64,000 bases of DNA from Dromaius novaehollandiae. Taxonomy: Eukaryota; Chordata; Aves; Casuariiformes; Dromaiidae. The DNA is taken from NCBI RefSeq assembly GCF_036370855.1, contig NC_088100.1, positions 36,096,563 to 36,160,562 on the forward strand, read 5' to 3'. Made by a program: the position numbers and the translations under genes. The notes beneath the pieces were generated by a model. The model was not told the origin of the DNA. It ran no database searches and saw nothing but the letters and a program-made list of their open reading frames with translations. This document shows, in pieces, positions 21,259-34,100 of the stretch (the stretch's first letter is position 1; each line of letters begins with the position of its first letter).

Positions 21259-24200
21259 ATGCAGCAGGACTTCTGGACATAGACACAAGGTACCCATGAT
21301 AATGACTGAATTTTGGAAAGGTAACTTTACATATCAAGGCAATGAAGATTTTGTTGGCTTTGGTATAGGCTTACTCTACTTGTTATGCATGGGAGGGGAT
21401 GGGGAAGATCACCATTCGTTTTAAAATTCAGGCAGGATTTGAATCGTGACTTGTCTTATGCCACTGGCCAGTGCCCTGTGTTAACAAAATAAGTGTGACT
21501 TGATTCCGGCAGTGTGTTGTTTGGCTTTCAGAATGAATTGCAGTAAAATTGCAGGAATAAGAGAAAATACAGCTTCGACTAATGAAGTAAGAGCTATGAG
21601 GGACTGCCAGAAATGTGGAAGAGGAGAACTGAAAATAACATTGTTTCTCTGGTCCCAGTATAGTTAAAGGGGAAATACAGTGTGCTATAAGGCAACAATG
21701 ATGGACTAAAGCAAATCTGTTCAGACTATCAATCAAGGTAGTTATGCCTCGGCACATATGAAAGCAAAGAGTTACAATTCTTTTATTACTCTTGTTTTTG
21801 TTATTACCAATGAAAATAATTATTAATAATTATTAAATAATTAAGAGAAGTACTGGATAAAGATTGCTTTTGTGGTAGGCAAACCCTGTGGATTCTATGA
21901 TTTTCACAATCTTTTTGCATTTAGCAAGAACACTGGTTTCTTGAATACTCTCACTTCTTACTTCTAGCTTTTGTTTCATGCTAATGGAGCATTTGTATGA
22001 CAGGACAGCTCTTACTAATCTAAAGATTTAAAAAGAGGTTCAGTTGCAGAGGTATTTTTCTGAAAAGCAGAAGGTTATTTATTCACTCATAGCTATAAGG
22101 AATGCTAAATGAAGAGGTTTCTAGGTTGAGATTAATACTGTGTTTAAAGGATGCCTGACCACTTCACTAGAAGTGATTTTTGTAACAATCACAGCAGTGA
22201 ACTAGAGAATAGAGAATTACTTCATTTGTTGCAGGCAAGTCAGAAATTTGAGTTTTTGGTAAGCTCGGAAATTAGCCTATAGTAAGACATTTGAGTTTTG
22301 CTTCTCTCTGCTAACCGTCTGTCAAGCATTAGATGACACTGACTGTATAGTGTGAAATGCAGTTTCGTGGTATGTGAGGCTTGGTGCAATCCCATACCTG
22401 TTCATCCTGTCTAGTCCCTCATCAGTGAAAACAGGACTCACAATCTCTTTCTTATAAATAATTCTGTAATAAGTAGTTTTGGAGTCAACATTCAGCTGTT
22501 CATATATAGAGAGAGCCCAGTCTGTACTGAGAAGTGCTGTTAAATGTATTTCAGCCCATGCCAGGGCAGGATAGAGTAGATCTGTTCTGCAGCAAAACAC
22601 AGGGAGGCTACCTTGGCTTAGCTGGTTCTGCAACTAAATATTTGCAGTGTATTTGCAGATTTTCCCTACAAAAATGTCTCTTTTGTCAGAATAGTATAAA
22701 GAATCCTAATGTAAATGAGATTCAAACCATACTGCACACTACAGTAATGTTAATTAGCTACAAACGTAAACACTGTTATTTAGCACTGTGTTAATGAAAT
22801 GGTGAGACATATCCATCTTCAGAGTGGTGTGGGGAAAGGTAGCTGAAGCAATTGATTAGGAAACAAGTAAAACTTCAAAAATATGGTTTTTTTTAATAAA
22901 ACAATATAAAAAGGTAGACAGAAGGCTTTGGTTTCAGCTCTATGATATTCAGACTTACTCCGCATCAAGGAAATGGCTCTTTATTTGTTGTAGCCTAAGC
23001 TGACATCATAACAGTCTTTTAATGAATCATGATTAGGTTTTTCTGGATCTGATCTGGAAAAGAAAACAAAATTGCACAACCTTACTGGTGTGGGCCATTT
23101 AAACCTGATATTTTACCTTGCAAATCCTCATGATTTTGTTTTGTTTGGCACTTGCCATTCTGTTATCTTTTTCTTTTGTAATGCCAGATACAAAATCCAG
23201 CCTTATTTTAATTTAATTTAATATTTTTATGTGGTGATGGCATTCATGGATGTCATGTAGTCAAAACTTCTCCAGCAAGATCAGATTTTACTGACAGATG
23301 CAGGAAGTCATTGCACAGCAGCTGAGATTTATCTAGCTAATAATAACACAGTTACTTGTAAAACAGTGGAAATTGTGAACGGAAACAAATTTATTACTGA
23401 TTGTATTTTGGTTTTTTTTCTTATATCAGGAAGTTTAGTTATACAGCCAGCTAGCAGTAAAGCAGGTACAATTTTGAGGAATCTAGATATTTCTATTTAT
23501 TTCAAACAGTCAAAAATATTTCAAATCTTTGAGATAATTTTAAACATCAGAATTCCCCTGATAAGGGAAATTGTAGCCATTACTTGTCAGTGCTGTTATT
23601 GATCAAAGTATTAATTTGTTTCTTTTGAAGCTTTTTAAGAAAAAGGAACTTTAACCAGGCACACATCTCAGATGTTTCGTGTTTTGTCAATATGTGCTTC
23701 CTTTGGATTCTTCTCCCTCAGAACAGAAAACTGAGCAGATTTCTTTCCATGTGACTAAGCACTTCTGCAAATCTCATATGCACACTCTTGTCCTTCATCT
23801 TCTCCATTTTACCATGTGCTGTTTTGCTGTAAACTCCTCCATGACTGTGCCAACAGTTTCCTCTGAGCTATAATCGCCTTGTTTTATGTTACAGCTATAT
23901 CTTTCATTCTTTGTCCTAGCTTGCTTTTTGCAGCTAATTCAGTTCCTTTTCTGAAAGTCCTGCTTAGTACACAATGTCCTCCTTTGCCTACAATGCTCTT
24001 GAACTTTGCATCCTCTCCTGCCACTGTGTTATTTCTTTCCCTGTTCTTCCATCCACATACTCAGAAATCAATCAACACACATTACCTGCTATAGCTACGG
24101 GGGGCCAGAGCTGCTGTTTTTAAAGAAAAATTGTTGAGGAATTCAAACTTCAAAGGGGGGGTCTCCCTCTGTTGGATCAATTTTGCCTGAGAATGTTGCA

Positions 24201-24827
24201 GTAAGTTCCTGAAATGATTTCCTGAAATGAATGTTCCTACGAGTCAATAGCTGAATAACCCAGACCTTGCAGAACACATTTCATTTCAAACCAGTAAAAT
24301 GCATACTTTGTCTTCTCTGGAAAAAACTAAATGGTATCAACAAAAACAAGGGAAGGCTGTTGTTATTTTAATTATTGTTATTGCTGGCAAATAAAACACT
24401 GGAGAAATCTAAAGGCTTGTGTTCACAATCCGGCATATTCAAATAATGCAGATGATATCACAGAAATATTGTTTCAATGCTTAATCAACCTATAGCCACA
24501 AAATAATAAGATGTTAAGCCAAGGAATCTTTGGGGTCATACTGATTTATTCAGCAGTTGATGCATTTCATATGATCATGGCAAGCAAACAGATTTGATTT
24601 AGAGTGCAATTTATGGAGACCAGCTCACCAGGAGTTATAACCATTCAGTCTCCTGGAAGACTGTCCCAGACTGTATCACTAACATGCAGCGCAGACTGAC
24701 AGACTTCTGTGATTATTTACCATGTTCATAGGATGAATAGAGAGGTACCACTATGCCTTTCTGGTAGAGTTTAATATCCTGTTTCTTCTCTGCTCACTAC
24801 CAACAGATTATATAAGTGGATTTTTTT

Positions 24828-24856
24828 TGGTTTTTTTGTTTTGTTTTGTTTTGTTT
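24828..24856. repeat. (TTTTG)n microsatellite
   Basis: Runs of T with G every five to eight bases, including four regular TTTTG units. Simple sequence only. Confidence 0.85.
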
Positions 24857-27800
24857 TCCTGTGGGGAGTCCAGCTTGCTTCAGGAGAAAACAGAATTCAG
24901 GGATGAGGGAAGTGAGGAAAGCAAAGTCAGAGAAGAGTGAAAATGAAAGTCTGGAGGAGATGAAAGCAGAGCACTGGAGCCTGATGTTTTCTACACATAC
25001 TTAATGCTTAGGAATTCACACATCATTAATAGGAGCTATATTTAAAAGCAGATCAGACTTTTAGTCCTTGGTTCTCTCAGATAATTTTGGAGGTTTCTTG
25101 AAAGCTTTGGAAACTAGCTTGTCATTAAATCACAAAAATCTGAAAGAAATATTGCGCAAACAACTGAAAAGGTGTGCCTGGTATACTGTGTCATGTTGCC
25201 TTTGAAACCTGGCCATTGGGGGATACTATAATGGGATGTGCTGATGTGTAGCTTGGGAAACAAATAACGTGGGCTTGTTCTTGTACGATGTGTGCTACAC
25301 CAAAAATATGATAATGTTCAGTATAAGCATTTCCAAACATGCATTCTTTGAATTGCAGTTTGCAAAAACAACAGTTGGTGGCACTTTGAAACAATTTTTA
25401 TTTCTACATGTGCATTTGCTCTTTGTAGGTCTGTAGAGGATTACATTAAAATATTAAATTACTAGTCTACGGTGATTTAAATTATGGTAACAATACAGAA
25501 GCTATCAACTTTCTTCTGCATGGTTCATAGATAGCTTGGTTAAATGGAATTTGAAGATCTGTATTTATAAAAACAGGGAAGGTGCTCAAGGAGATAAATT
25601 CTTTTTTAAAAAAAGGTCAGAGAGAAATTGCCAGAAAAAAACAGTAATGACACAGATAGGAGGAGAAGTTACTGCAAGTTGTTTGTGTAGTTTATTCTAG
25701 TCCTTAGAGGCATTGAGACCTGCAATGGAGTGGCATGTTTCTCTGGACAGCTTGCCTTCATCTAGTTGACATTTTGAAGGTCTTTTTTACTATGGTGTTG
25801 AAGTGCATGGTATCTAACAAATGTACATAGATGTCTTCTTTAACCAGCACCCAGTAGATAAATAGACATCACCCAGGATTTTAACCCCCAAGAACACCCA
25901 GACAGGACACATCACCTTTTGGTCACAGGGGAAGTCACGCATACCAGGATGACTTGCTGCATTAGCTGTGGCCCATTTGATCATAAGAGTGGAAGACCAG
26001 ATCACAGCTGGTGCTTGGCAGTCTTAACAGCTTGGCCAAACTAGCTTCTGTGCCTTCTGTTCTTTCTCTAATTCTTGCATATTAGAAATGAAAAGTCAAT
26101 GTCAATAGAGGATAACAAATCTGTAGTCATTGCTGGGTTCTGCTCCCTCCCCTTCATCCTACAGACCAGTTGCAAACGATTCCTGTTTGCCATGTTTGGC
26201 CTCAATATATTGGTCTAGACTGTATAATCCATAAGTGATTTTTATTTAGCTTTCTAAATGACATGTTTTGCAATTATTAATACTTTTTTATACCGGCCAG
26301 TTTGGATTCCATGGTGAAATATTTCTCTCAGCTTCAGACCAGGACAAACATTGGTTAATACATTTACAAATATGGTTTTGCATAGGAATGTTTTCCTGCT
26401 GTTCCATTTGTTTTTGTAAGGCTGCTTGCACTGAGGGAAAATCTTGGCATATCCATCATGACAAGGCAAACCTACTTTTCGTGAGCAGTAGTGGTGCCTG
26501 GTATTCCATAGTTTCCATAACGTGCTGCTAGATTCCATGTAACTCTGAGCTAAAGACTGGTTTGGAGTCTGTTGGCTTTCATTCACTTCCATTTTCCTCA
26601 GCCTTTGTAATGCTTTTGCTTCAGCTACAGGCACAAGATGCCTAGGCAGCACAGCAATGCCCACGAGTTTCGTGCCAGCCCTGAGTATCTTTCAGACAGT
26701 TTCACGCCCCCACATGTCCCCCCCCTTCACAAAGATATTTTCTTTCAACCTGACAGTACAGCTACTGCTTCAGTTTGAGATGGTGTTTTGGGGTTTCTCA
26801 CGTCAGTACTCTTCAGTGCCTAATTCAGTAATTTTTACCTACATCCACAAGAGATGGTTTGCTGGCACTGGGGTAGACTCTTACTAATGTTGTTTATTCT
26901 CTCGTATGGCTGATCTTGCGTTTGGAAAGGGCTTGGGAATCCTTTTTTCAGGCATTGGTGCATACCTACCTGGATATAGAATCAATTTTCACACACTGGT
27001 GCTTCCGGTTCTGGTGTGGATGCAGAAATACCTATTTCCTACCTGGCTTTTACCTTGCCTGTGTGTAGACTTGTGACCCACTCTTCATATTGGCTGCCAG
27101 CCAAGGTAGTCATTTCTGGCTCAGCAAGAACTATCCTTCACTGCATTTCTGAACTGCAGGCTCGATTGTTTTTATCATGCTAGATATAAATCTTTTCACC
27201 ACGCTCTCATTCTGAGTGGTTGTATCAGCTGTGCAACTGGCTACCTGCTCCCAGTGTGGCTGGCGATGTCTTTGCTTCAGTCGGAAGTTCAGGGCTGCTA
27301 CCTGGGCAAAGGCCAGTAACGCAACCCCTCCATCCAGTTCCCCCAGCCCCTCTCCCCCACCCCTTTTTTTTTGGAGACCATCACACTTCTGGTCTCATAA
27401 GCCTTTTTGTAACTGCTATCACCTGCAATTTCTGACCTGCAAACCACTCCCATAGATGGATCATTTTGAACAATTTTGCCTGCTATCAATGCAGGCTCTG
27501 AAGTGCCTGTTCTGAGTGGGTGGAAGTCTGTGTCTCCTCCAGAGTTTTCTTGCAAAACTGTTCTGGAACCCAATTTCATCCTCCCTTCTTAATCAAGTGG
27601 TGTAAGCCCTCAGACATTATGTTCTGCTCCAGTGGGCCCTGGTCCTCAGAAGAGCATCCTGTGGACCACTCTCCAAGTGAGTGAAAGTATCTGATGTTTT
27701 CCACTGCCTCTTTGTACTCTCAGGGGAAGAAAAACAACTAATTTTAGTGGGCTTCATCACTCCCTGAAAGCATCTAAGCCCCTGCTACAGTCAGTGAAGA

Positions 27801-30428
27801 GAAAGAGGTGCCTCCCCCTGTTTCGGAGATTGTAATGCCCTCTGTAAGGTTTCAAAAGCACATATCTCTTTCCACGGACTATGAACTACCCTTTATAGGG
27901 CGTGTAAGTCATCATGTTAGGTGGAATAGATCATTCTCACCCTCCTTTATTCCTTCTTTCTGTTTCTGCCTTCCCCTTCCTCTCTTTGCTTCCTCTCAAG
28001 GCCAGGTGCCAAAAATGCTAGTGAGGCAGTATCACAGCTATCAGCGTAAATTGTCAGACTAGATTCCACCTCTTACATTTTACAGAGCACTCTCATTGAA
28101 ATTCCTCTTATTTTAGGTGGTGGTAGTATTTTAAATTCAGAACTATGTAAAGAATTGGCGATAACACTGAACGGCTTAGCTGTGAAGGGGTGGTTACAGA
28201 TCAAGTGAGGAAATGTTTGCACAAATCCTATGTAGGCAGATTCTCACCTAGAAAAAGCTTGCGTTTCTGCCAAAATATTCAGAATCTCTCTGGCATCCAC
28301 CACGAGACAATTGTCAGACTTGATTGGTCCAGCAGAGAAAGGCTTTTGCTTTCCTTTCTGTGTATTTGGTGCCAGCATATTTCCCTGACAGGGATGTGAG
28401 AGGTGACTGGATGAGTTAATTGACCGTGGAAAACGCCTAAGAGGGGAGTCTTTCCTTCTACGTCTTCAGAGGTGAGTGGAAGCTGCAGTTGCTCCCAGGG
28501 AGGATGGGTTGCCTGCGTGCTCAGCTGTTAAAAAGTCCTTAGGTGATATTGGCTGATGCTGTTTAAGCATTGCAGGTGGAAGGATGGGTGACTCCAGGCT
28601 TGGCGTTGGAGCCAGAGCAGCGAGAGAAGGGACCTGGGAGCTGCCTCAGCTGGGAAGGCTCAGCTTGAAATGTGCCTTGGCCACTGTTCATTTTTTGTCA
28701 ACAAGGCTGATACTTCAGTGACCTCAGGGACAAAGGAGTCCCAAATTTCTCTTTAGCACGTTGGTAACGAGGTCGTAGGTAAAACATGATTCCAAATTTG
28801 CTATACCAGAGAACACAGTTTCTGATTAATTTGCTGTTCTCTTCTGTTTTGCGTATTCAGTCAAGTGTTAGGAGGCAATAGTAGGAGAGGGGAGACAATA
28901 TAGATTATGCCAATTCTAATAGACTCGGCTGGGCTTCTTAGTGGCTTACTCACAGATATTTGGATGTTGTTTTGGGATGGGATTGCTGTAGATGTGCTTA
29001 TTTTTGTTTTAAAGATGGAGAATTATAAAGGTGGGGATTCCAGTGAGGCATGTTTCAGCCCTTAAAATATTTCCACTTGTCAGTTGTTATCAACTAATCA
29101 AGAATAATCATGAGCAAGGAGCCTAAGGATAAGGTTAAAAGGTGCTGACTGGACACAAAGATGGGAATGGCTTGCCTTAGGTAGCCTAAGTAATCATTTG
29201 TAGTATTGGCAAGGGGAACAGTGGACACAGCATTATCCAGGAAGGCTAAGACAGGTGTTTTATGAAGGTTAAATGTGGAGTTGCTGACCTTAACAAAAGA
29301 TTTCATATACAATGCTAAAATGTGTAAATTAAGTTTTAAAGAAAAAAACAAGTGAAATGTGGTACCTTTTGACCTATCGATGGAGAAGAGCTGCACAACA
29401 TGTCTCATAAGCAGTATAACAAGTGTCACTAAGCACTAGGGATTACAGGGAAAACAGAACTATCTTTTGGGAGATAGACTATACTGAGACAATTGAGCAA
29501 AGAGCATCTCCTGCACTTGAAGCCTCTTGTGCAGAGGTCAGGGTTTGTTTGTTTGTTTTAGTCAAGTATGAAAATATTTTCTGAACATTCACATTCTTTG
29601 TAGAAGTGATCCTAATTTCTCAGCCATCTCATTAACTGTTGCTTTCCCTTTAGTGCTGAGAATATCTGTTTAAACACTTTGTTGCATTCTCCCATAAAAC
29701 TTCTGATCTAAATCTGTCCACCCAAGTAATACCAGAGATTTATTTAGTCATGGAGATTGAAGAATGAAATGCAAAGTTAGTTTTCCATTTTAACATGAAT
29801 TCAGCTGCCAACACCAGCATCTTCACTGCCTCACCCCCTGCATGTTAAATTCATTATTCATAGTATCTGTATGTCATTGGCAGAGATTTGCCTATGTGCT
29901 CTTTCAGAAATAGGTTGTCATTATGTAACCTCACCTAACCAGCTATAATGCTATGGATAGGTATATGCAACACAGCTCTAAAAGAAATGAAAGCACTTAT
30001 TTTTATGGAACATTTATTTTCAGATAACAACATATGTTACAGTTGTGAGTCTGAGAGTATTAAAAACTGCTTTAGGAAGTGATATGTTTTTATCACTTGC
30101 TGTTTGGGAGCCAGTCTTATTTCTCTGTTTAAGATAACAAAGCAAGTCACTTTATGGTGTCTCAGTAAAATAATACAAAGAAATAATACCTGTTTCCTAT
30201 AGGTGTTTATTCATTTAAAAATTAGAAAAGCTTCTTCCAAAACAGGAAAGCATATATGTGATGTGTATAGACCTAATCTTAGCAATTGTACTGACAGGTA
30301 CTGTTGTCTCATCTGCAAAATATTCCCTATCTGAGGGAGAAGTGTCCCTGTAATTGAGGGTTGCTCATACAAGTAAAGGGTTGCAGGATTGGCTCCAAAA
30401 TAAATATCCAATTCTCTCTTGTCTATGC

Positions 30429-30458
30429 ATAAATAAATAAATAAATAAATAAATAAAA
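30429..30458. repeat. (AAAT)n microsatellite
   Basis: Seven uninterrupted AAAT/ATAA units. It contains overlapping AATAAA hexamers, which should not be read as polyadenylation signals here. Confidence 0.95.
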
Positions 30459-31036
30459 TTGTTATTTGCATAGAGGAAGACTCTTTTGAAAAACAGGTGA
30501 ACAATGTTACAACAGCTGTTAACACTGTTTAGGCCAAAAGGTCAGCAAAAAGAAAATAGCTTTCGCAGTTTCTGAGCAGACACACACTTTTGCAGACACT
30601 GTCAGATTTTTTGTTTCACTTGTCTTCCTGGGTGAGACAGTCACTCAAAAACAGGATCAATGACTTTGATCAATACCTCACCCAATATTCCAAAAGGTCA
30701 TATATATCATTGTCTCCTAGCTCTAGGTTAATTTGCAAACAGACGTTACTTATATTGGAGCAGTGCCTGGAGGATTCATGCGGGGTGGGAAAGCCACTCC
30801 GCTGTGCAGACACAAAATAAAATCGTCCACACTTACAGCTGAAAGAGGAGCAAGCTGTGCTGGCTAGAGAACACAGGCAGCAAAGGTTTGTGAGGGAAGG
30901 GGTAAGTGAAGGTAATAGCAGAGGAATGGCAAGGCAAGGCAGTGCCTTTGAGCTGCTGTTCCCTAAGGGGGAGAAACATCTGCAAGGGATAGCTCATTAG
31001 AAGGCTTCAGCTGCTTTTAGCACCTAGAGCAATAAA

Positions 31037-31182
31037 GCAGATTTTCAGAGGAGCTGGTGCCTGAATATTTCTGAAAATCTGCCCATAGCGTGATGGTGGG
31101 AGCCACAAGCTACTGAGTACTACTGAAGACTTGGCTTCTGTTTAGCTGTTGACACGGCAGCTAAGCCCATCTGAAAATCTGC
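31037..31182. mobile_element. Inverted-repeat cluster, probable hAT-type MITE debris
   Basis: GCAGATTTTCAGA at 31037-31049 is the exact inverse complement of TCTGAAAATCTGC at 31070-31082, and the same 13-mer recurs exactly at 31170-31182; an 11-base version is at 31331-31341. Palindromic elements bearing ATTTTCAGA...TCTGAAAAT arms are common non-autonomous DNA transposons in amniotes. The internal arms are too eroded for a family name. Confidence 0.4.
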
Positions 31183-34100
31183 GTTTCAGTGTATCTGCTT
31201 GCCCTGTGAGTCAGTGAGCGTTCCTTCTGCACGTCCACTACTAGATGCTGTTGTCACCTAGGTGTGGGAATTACTGATGTCATCAAAGGTTAATATCTAA
31301 AGAAATAATTTCATTTGGAAGTACCCCCAACTGAAAATCTGTGAATCACTTCCCAGGACAGCTTCCAGCTTGCGTTTTTGAAGATGCAAGCAGGTAAGGG
31401 TATTGCCTGGTATTTGTTTTAGATCATTGTTTCATGAAAGTGGAGGTCTTGCTCTGCCGTGTAATGCCCAGATATGAAATACAACAGTGCCTGCCTTGAG
31501 GTGTTACTGTGTTTTGGTACACTTTTTTTCTGGGAAATGGCATAAAGTTATTATATTCCACATATACAGAAAGCTCTGGTCTTTGATTAGGTCCTTAGAT
31601 TTACTCATGCTCAAGGGGAAAACAAAATATTTTGTAAGTAATGATAAAAAATGAATTTGAGCTTCACAGAAGCGGTTGGATTTCATGGGCTGTGAAATCA
31701 GAGCTCAGAAAGAAACATTGCATCCTAAATATTTTACTAATAATTATAATTGCTTTAAGTATAGCATAACCAGGCTAGTGGTATTTGTTGTTGTCCTTTA
31801 GGAACACATTTAATTTCTCAAGTGTCTCCTGGCAAACATTGCTTTCAGTGAAATCAACATGAGAATAACATCAGGGAGGAATCTAAAATAATATAATTCC
31901 TTTCATCAAGTGCAGTGCCACAAAATGTTTATCTGTCTCAGCCACTATGTGCAAGTACAGTCATCCGACTGTCACCAGGGTGTGGGTACACAACAGGATA
32001 CACAATTTGGGTTAGCTTGCTACCAAACTCCTAAGTAAACATGTCTTCTCTAGAACTGGAGAAACCATGCACCTTCCATGAGGGCAACATGATCCAAATA
32101 CAGGATATACAGCTTTGAATTATAAACCTGGACCACTCTGGATGTTGGAATGTACCTCATACATGTGAGCAGTTTTCTTCAATTAATATGAACAGCTTTC
32201 AAAGCAACACCAGCTCTTCTGCAGGGATTGCAAGAAAAATATCTTTTTTACATTCATTGCATGTAAATGGTGCCATGATATCATGCAAATCTATCAGCTG
32301 CATCATCAGCTCACAGGTGTAAATATACTTCAACAGTAATATACAATGAACTGGACTTACTTGTATTTAAAAGTTACAAATAAAATATAAATATAAAAGA
32401 AAGTAGATATTGGAAACAGGGTTTGGGTTTTGTACAGGTTATTCAAGTTGGGTGTTGCACCATTAAAATCAACCAAATAACCCTATTTCAAACCATATTA
32501 ATATTTTTGAGACCAAGAACATTGACATCACTAATTCTTACACAATACAAATTTTACATTAAAAGCTGTTCCAAGAAAATGGAAAACCAATTCTACTAGA
32601 CTAGTTTGTGATTCCTTTATTCACATGGAGTATCCATTGCTACCTTAAACCAGAATTCATTGAATCCACTTGGTTATCTGAAGAGCAAAGTACTTCTTAA
32701 TGTAATAAGATGTAATAATAATGTAAGAACACACTTGCCTGATACTGTGAAGATCCTCACCTCCCTGAAGGTGACACACACCACAGACGACAAACCTTGC
32801 TAGGCTTGTTATTCCAAAGAAACTCTTCATGTTCATATGTGCTGTTATGGCTAAAGGTGTTATTCCATATGCACACACAAATCAGGCCATGACACTGTTC
32901 AGCTATTACGGAAGAAGAAAAACATCAGAGACTCTAGTAACTACATGCCATAGCTTTTTTCCTAAGAAGTGAGCTGATGTCATCTTATGCCAAATGGATC
33001 ATAATTTTGTGTAACATTTACAAGCTCTTGGAACCCCAAATTGTTCTCCAGAATACAAGTTCTTTACAACTCAGTTATTAGTAAAGCCTTTAGCAAAGGC
33101 CTTGCTTTCAAAATAAATCGATGAAAGCCTGAATCTGCATCCAAGTCTGAGTCCCAGATGCTGACTCAACATTTTGAATCTCTTAATCTGGCAATATGCA
33201 TCTTGTAAAATGTGGAGATCAATTTTGCAAATAAGAATCCAGTTGTCACCAAAACAGAGTTAGTAATTCCAGATTGATGTGTGAATAAATCAGCAACTTT
33301 AAAGAAAAAAATTATTATTTCCAGCTAAGAAGAACCCTTATGTACCATAAATCTGAACACCCTAAGCAAATCTGCCACAAATATAATACCAACTATGTCT
33401 TAAGAGAATTCTTCACCGTTTGCACCAGCATGTTGTCTGAGGGGATTTTGCTTGAGGATGTTAGAGGTAAAAAGTTTTTTATTTAATAATGAAAAATTGA
33501 TTGCAACGTTAACTACAAAGAGACCACTCCTTCCCCATAACTGTTAAAATGCAGGAAGCCATCTATTCAATAATGCAGAATTGTTGTGTATTAAAAATTT
33601 AAATCCATAAATATTAATAGAACACAGGTCAGTCTTTTAACCAACAGAGGTAGTTGTACACACAGCTGTCATTGTAAGGCTTTTAAGGGTTGTGCATTTG
33701 TTATGGCAAAGAACAAAACAGAAACAATAAAAGGTAGTTGTCTGATACAGGAAATTTTTATACGCTATTGCAGATGAATGATGAGGACAAGAAATCCTGG
33801 ATTAATTCAGGGCTCTGTGGTTGTCCTTTGTGAAGGACACATTCTTATTTCAGATCTAACAAGTCAGTGTGTTGGAGTCCGCTTTACAAGACCATGGCTT
33901 ACAGATGCTTGTAAAGTAGCGACAGACAAAATTCCTTTCTGCAACCCTGCTCCTTTACACCACTTTGACTGTGTAAATTGACCAGAAAGTTGACATTGCT
34001 TTTCAGCTGATACTGCTTTTCAAAAGGCTCAGCCAGTGTATGCCAATGATGTGTCCTGTACCAATAGACACATGACTGCCATGCAGAAGACGAGAAGGAA

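Larger units (their letters stand above)
21259..31030. other. Intergenic DNA, only simple repeats recognised
   Basis: AT-rich DNA with a (TTTTG)n run at 24828-24856 and an (AAAT)n run at 30429-30458. The longest open frames (for example minus strand 26254-26592 from ATG, 112 codons) fall within the length expected by chance and match no family I know. No RNA gene was recognised. Confidence 0.6.

Noticed and set aside
26254-26664. 136-codon minus-strand frame, 112 codons from its first ATG
   Set aside because: The frame opens with GTG, matches no family I know, and its length is within chance for the longest frame in 64 kb of this composition.
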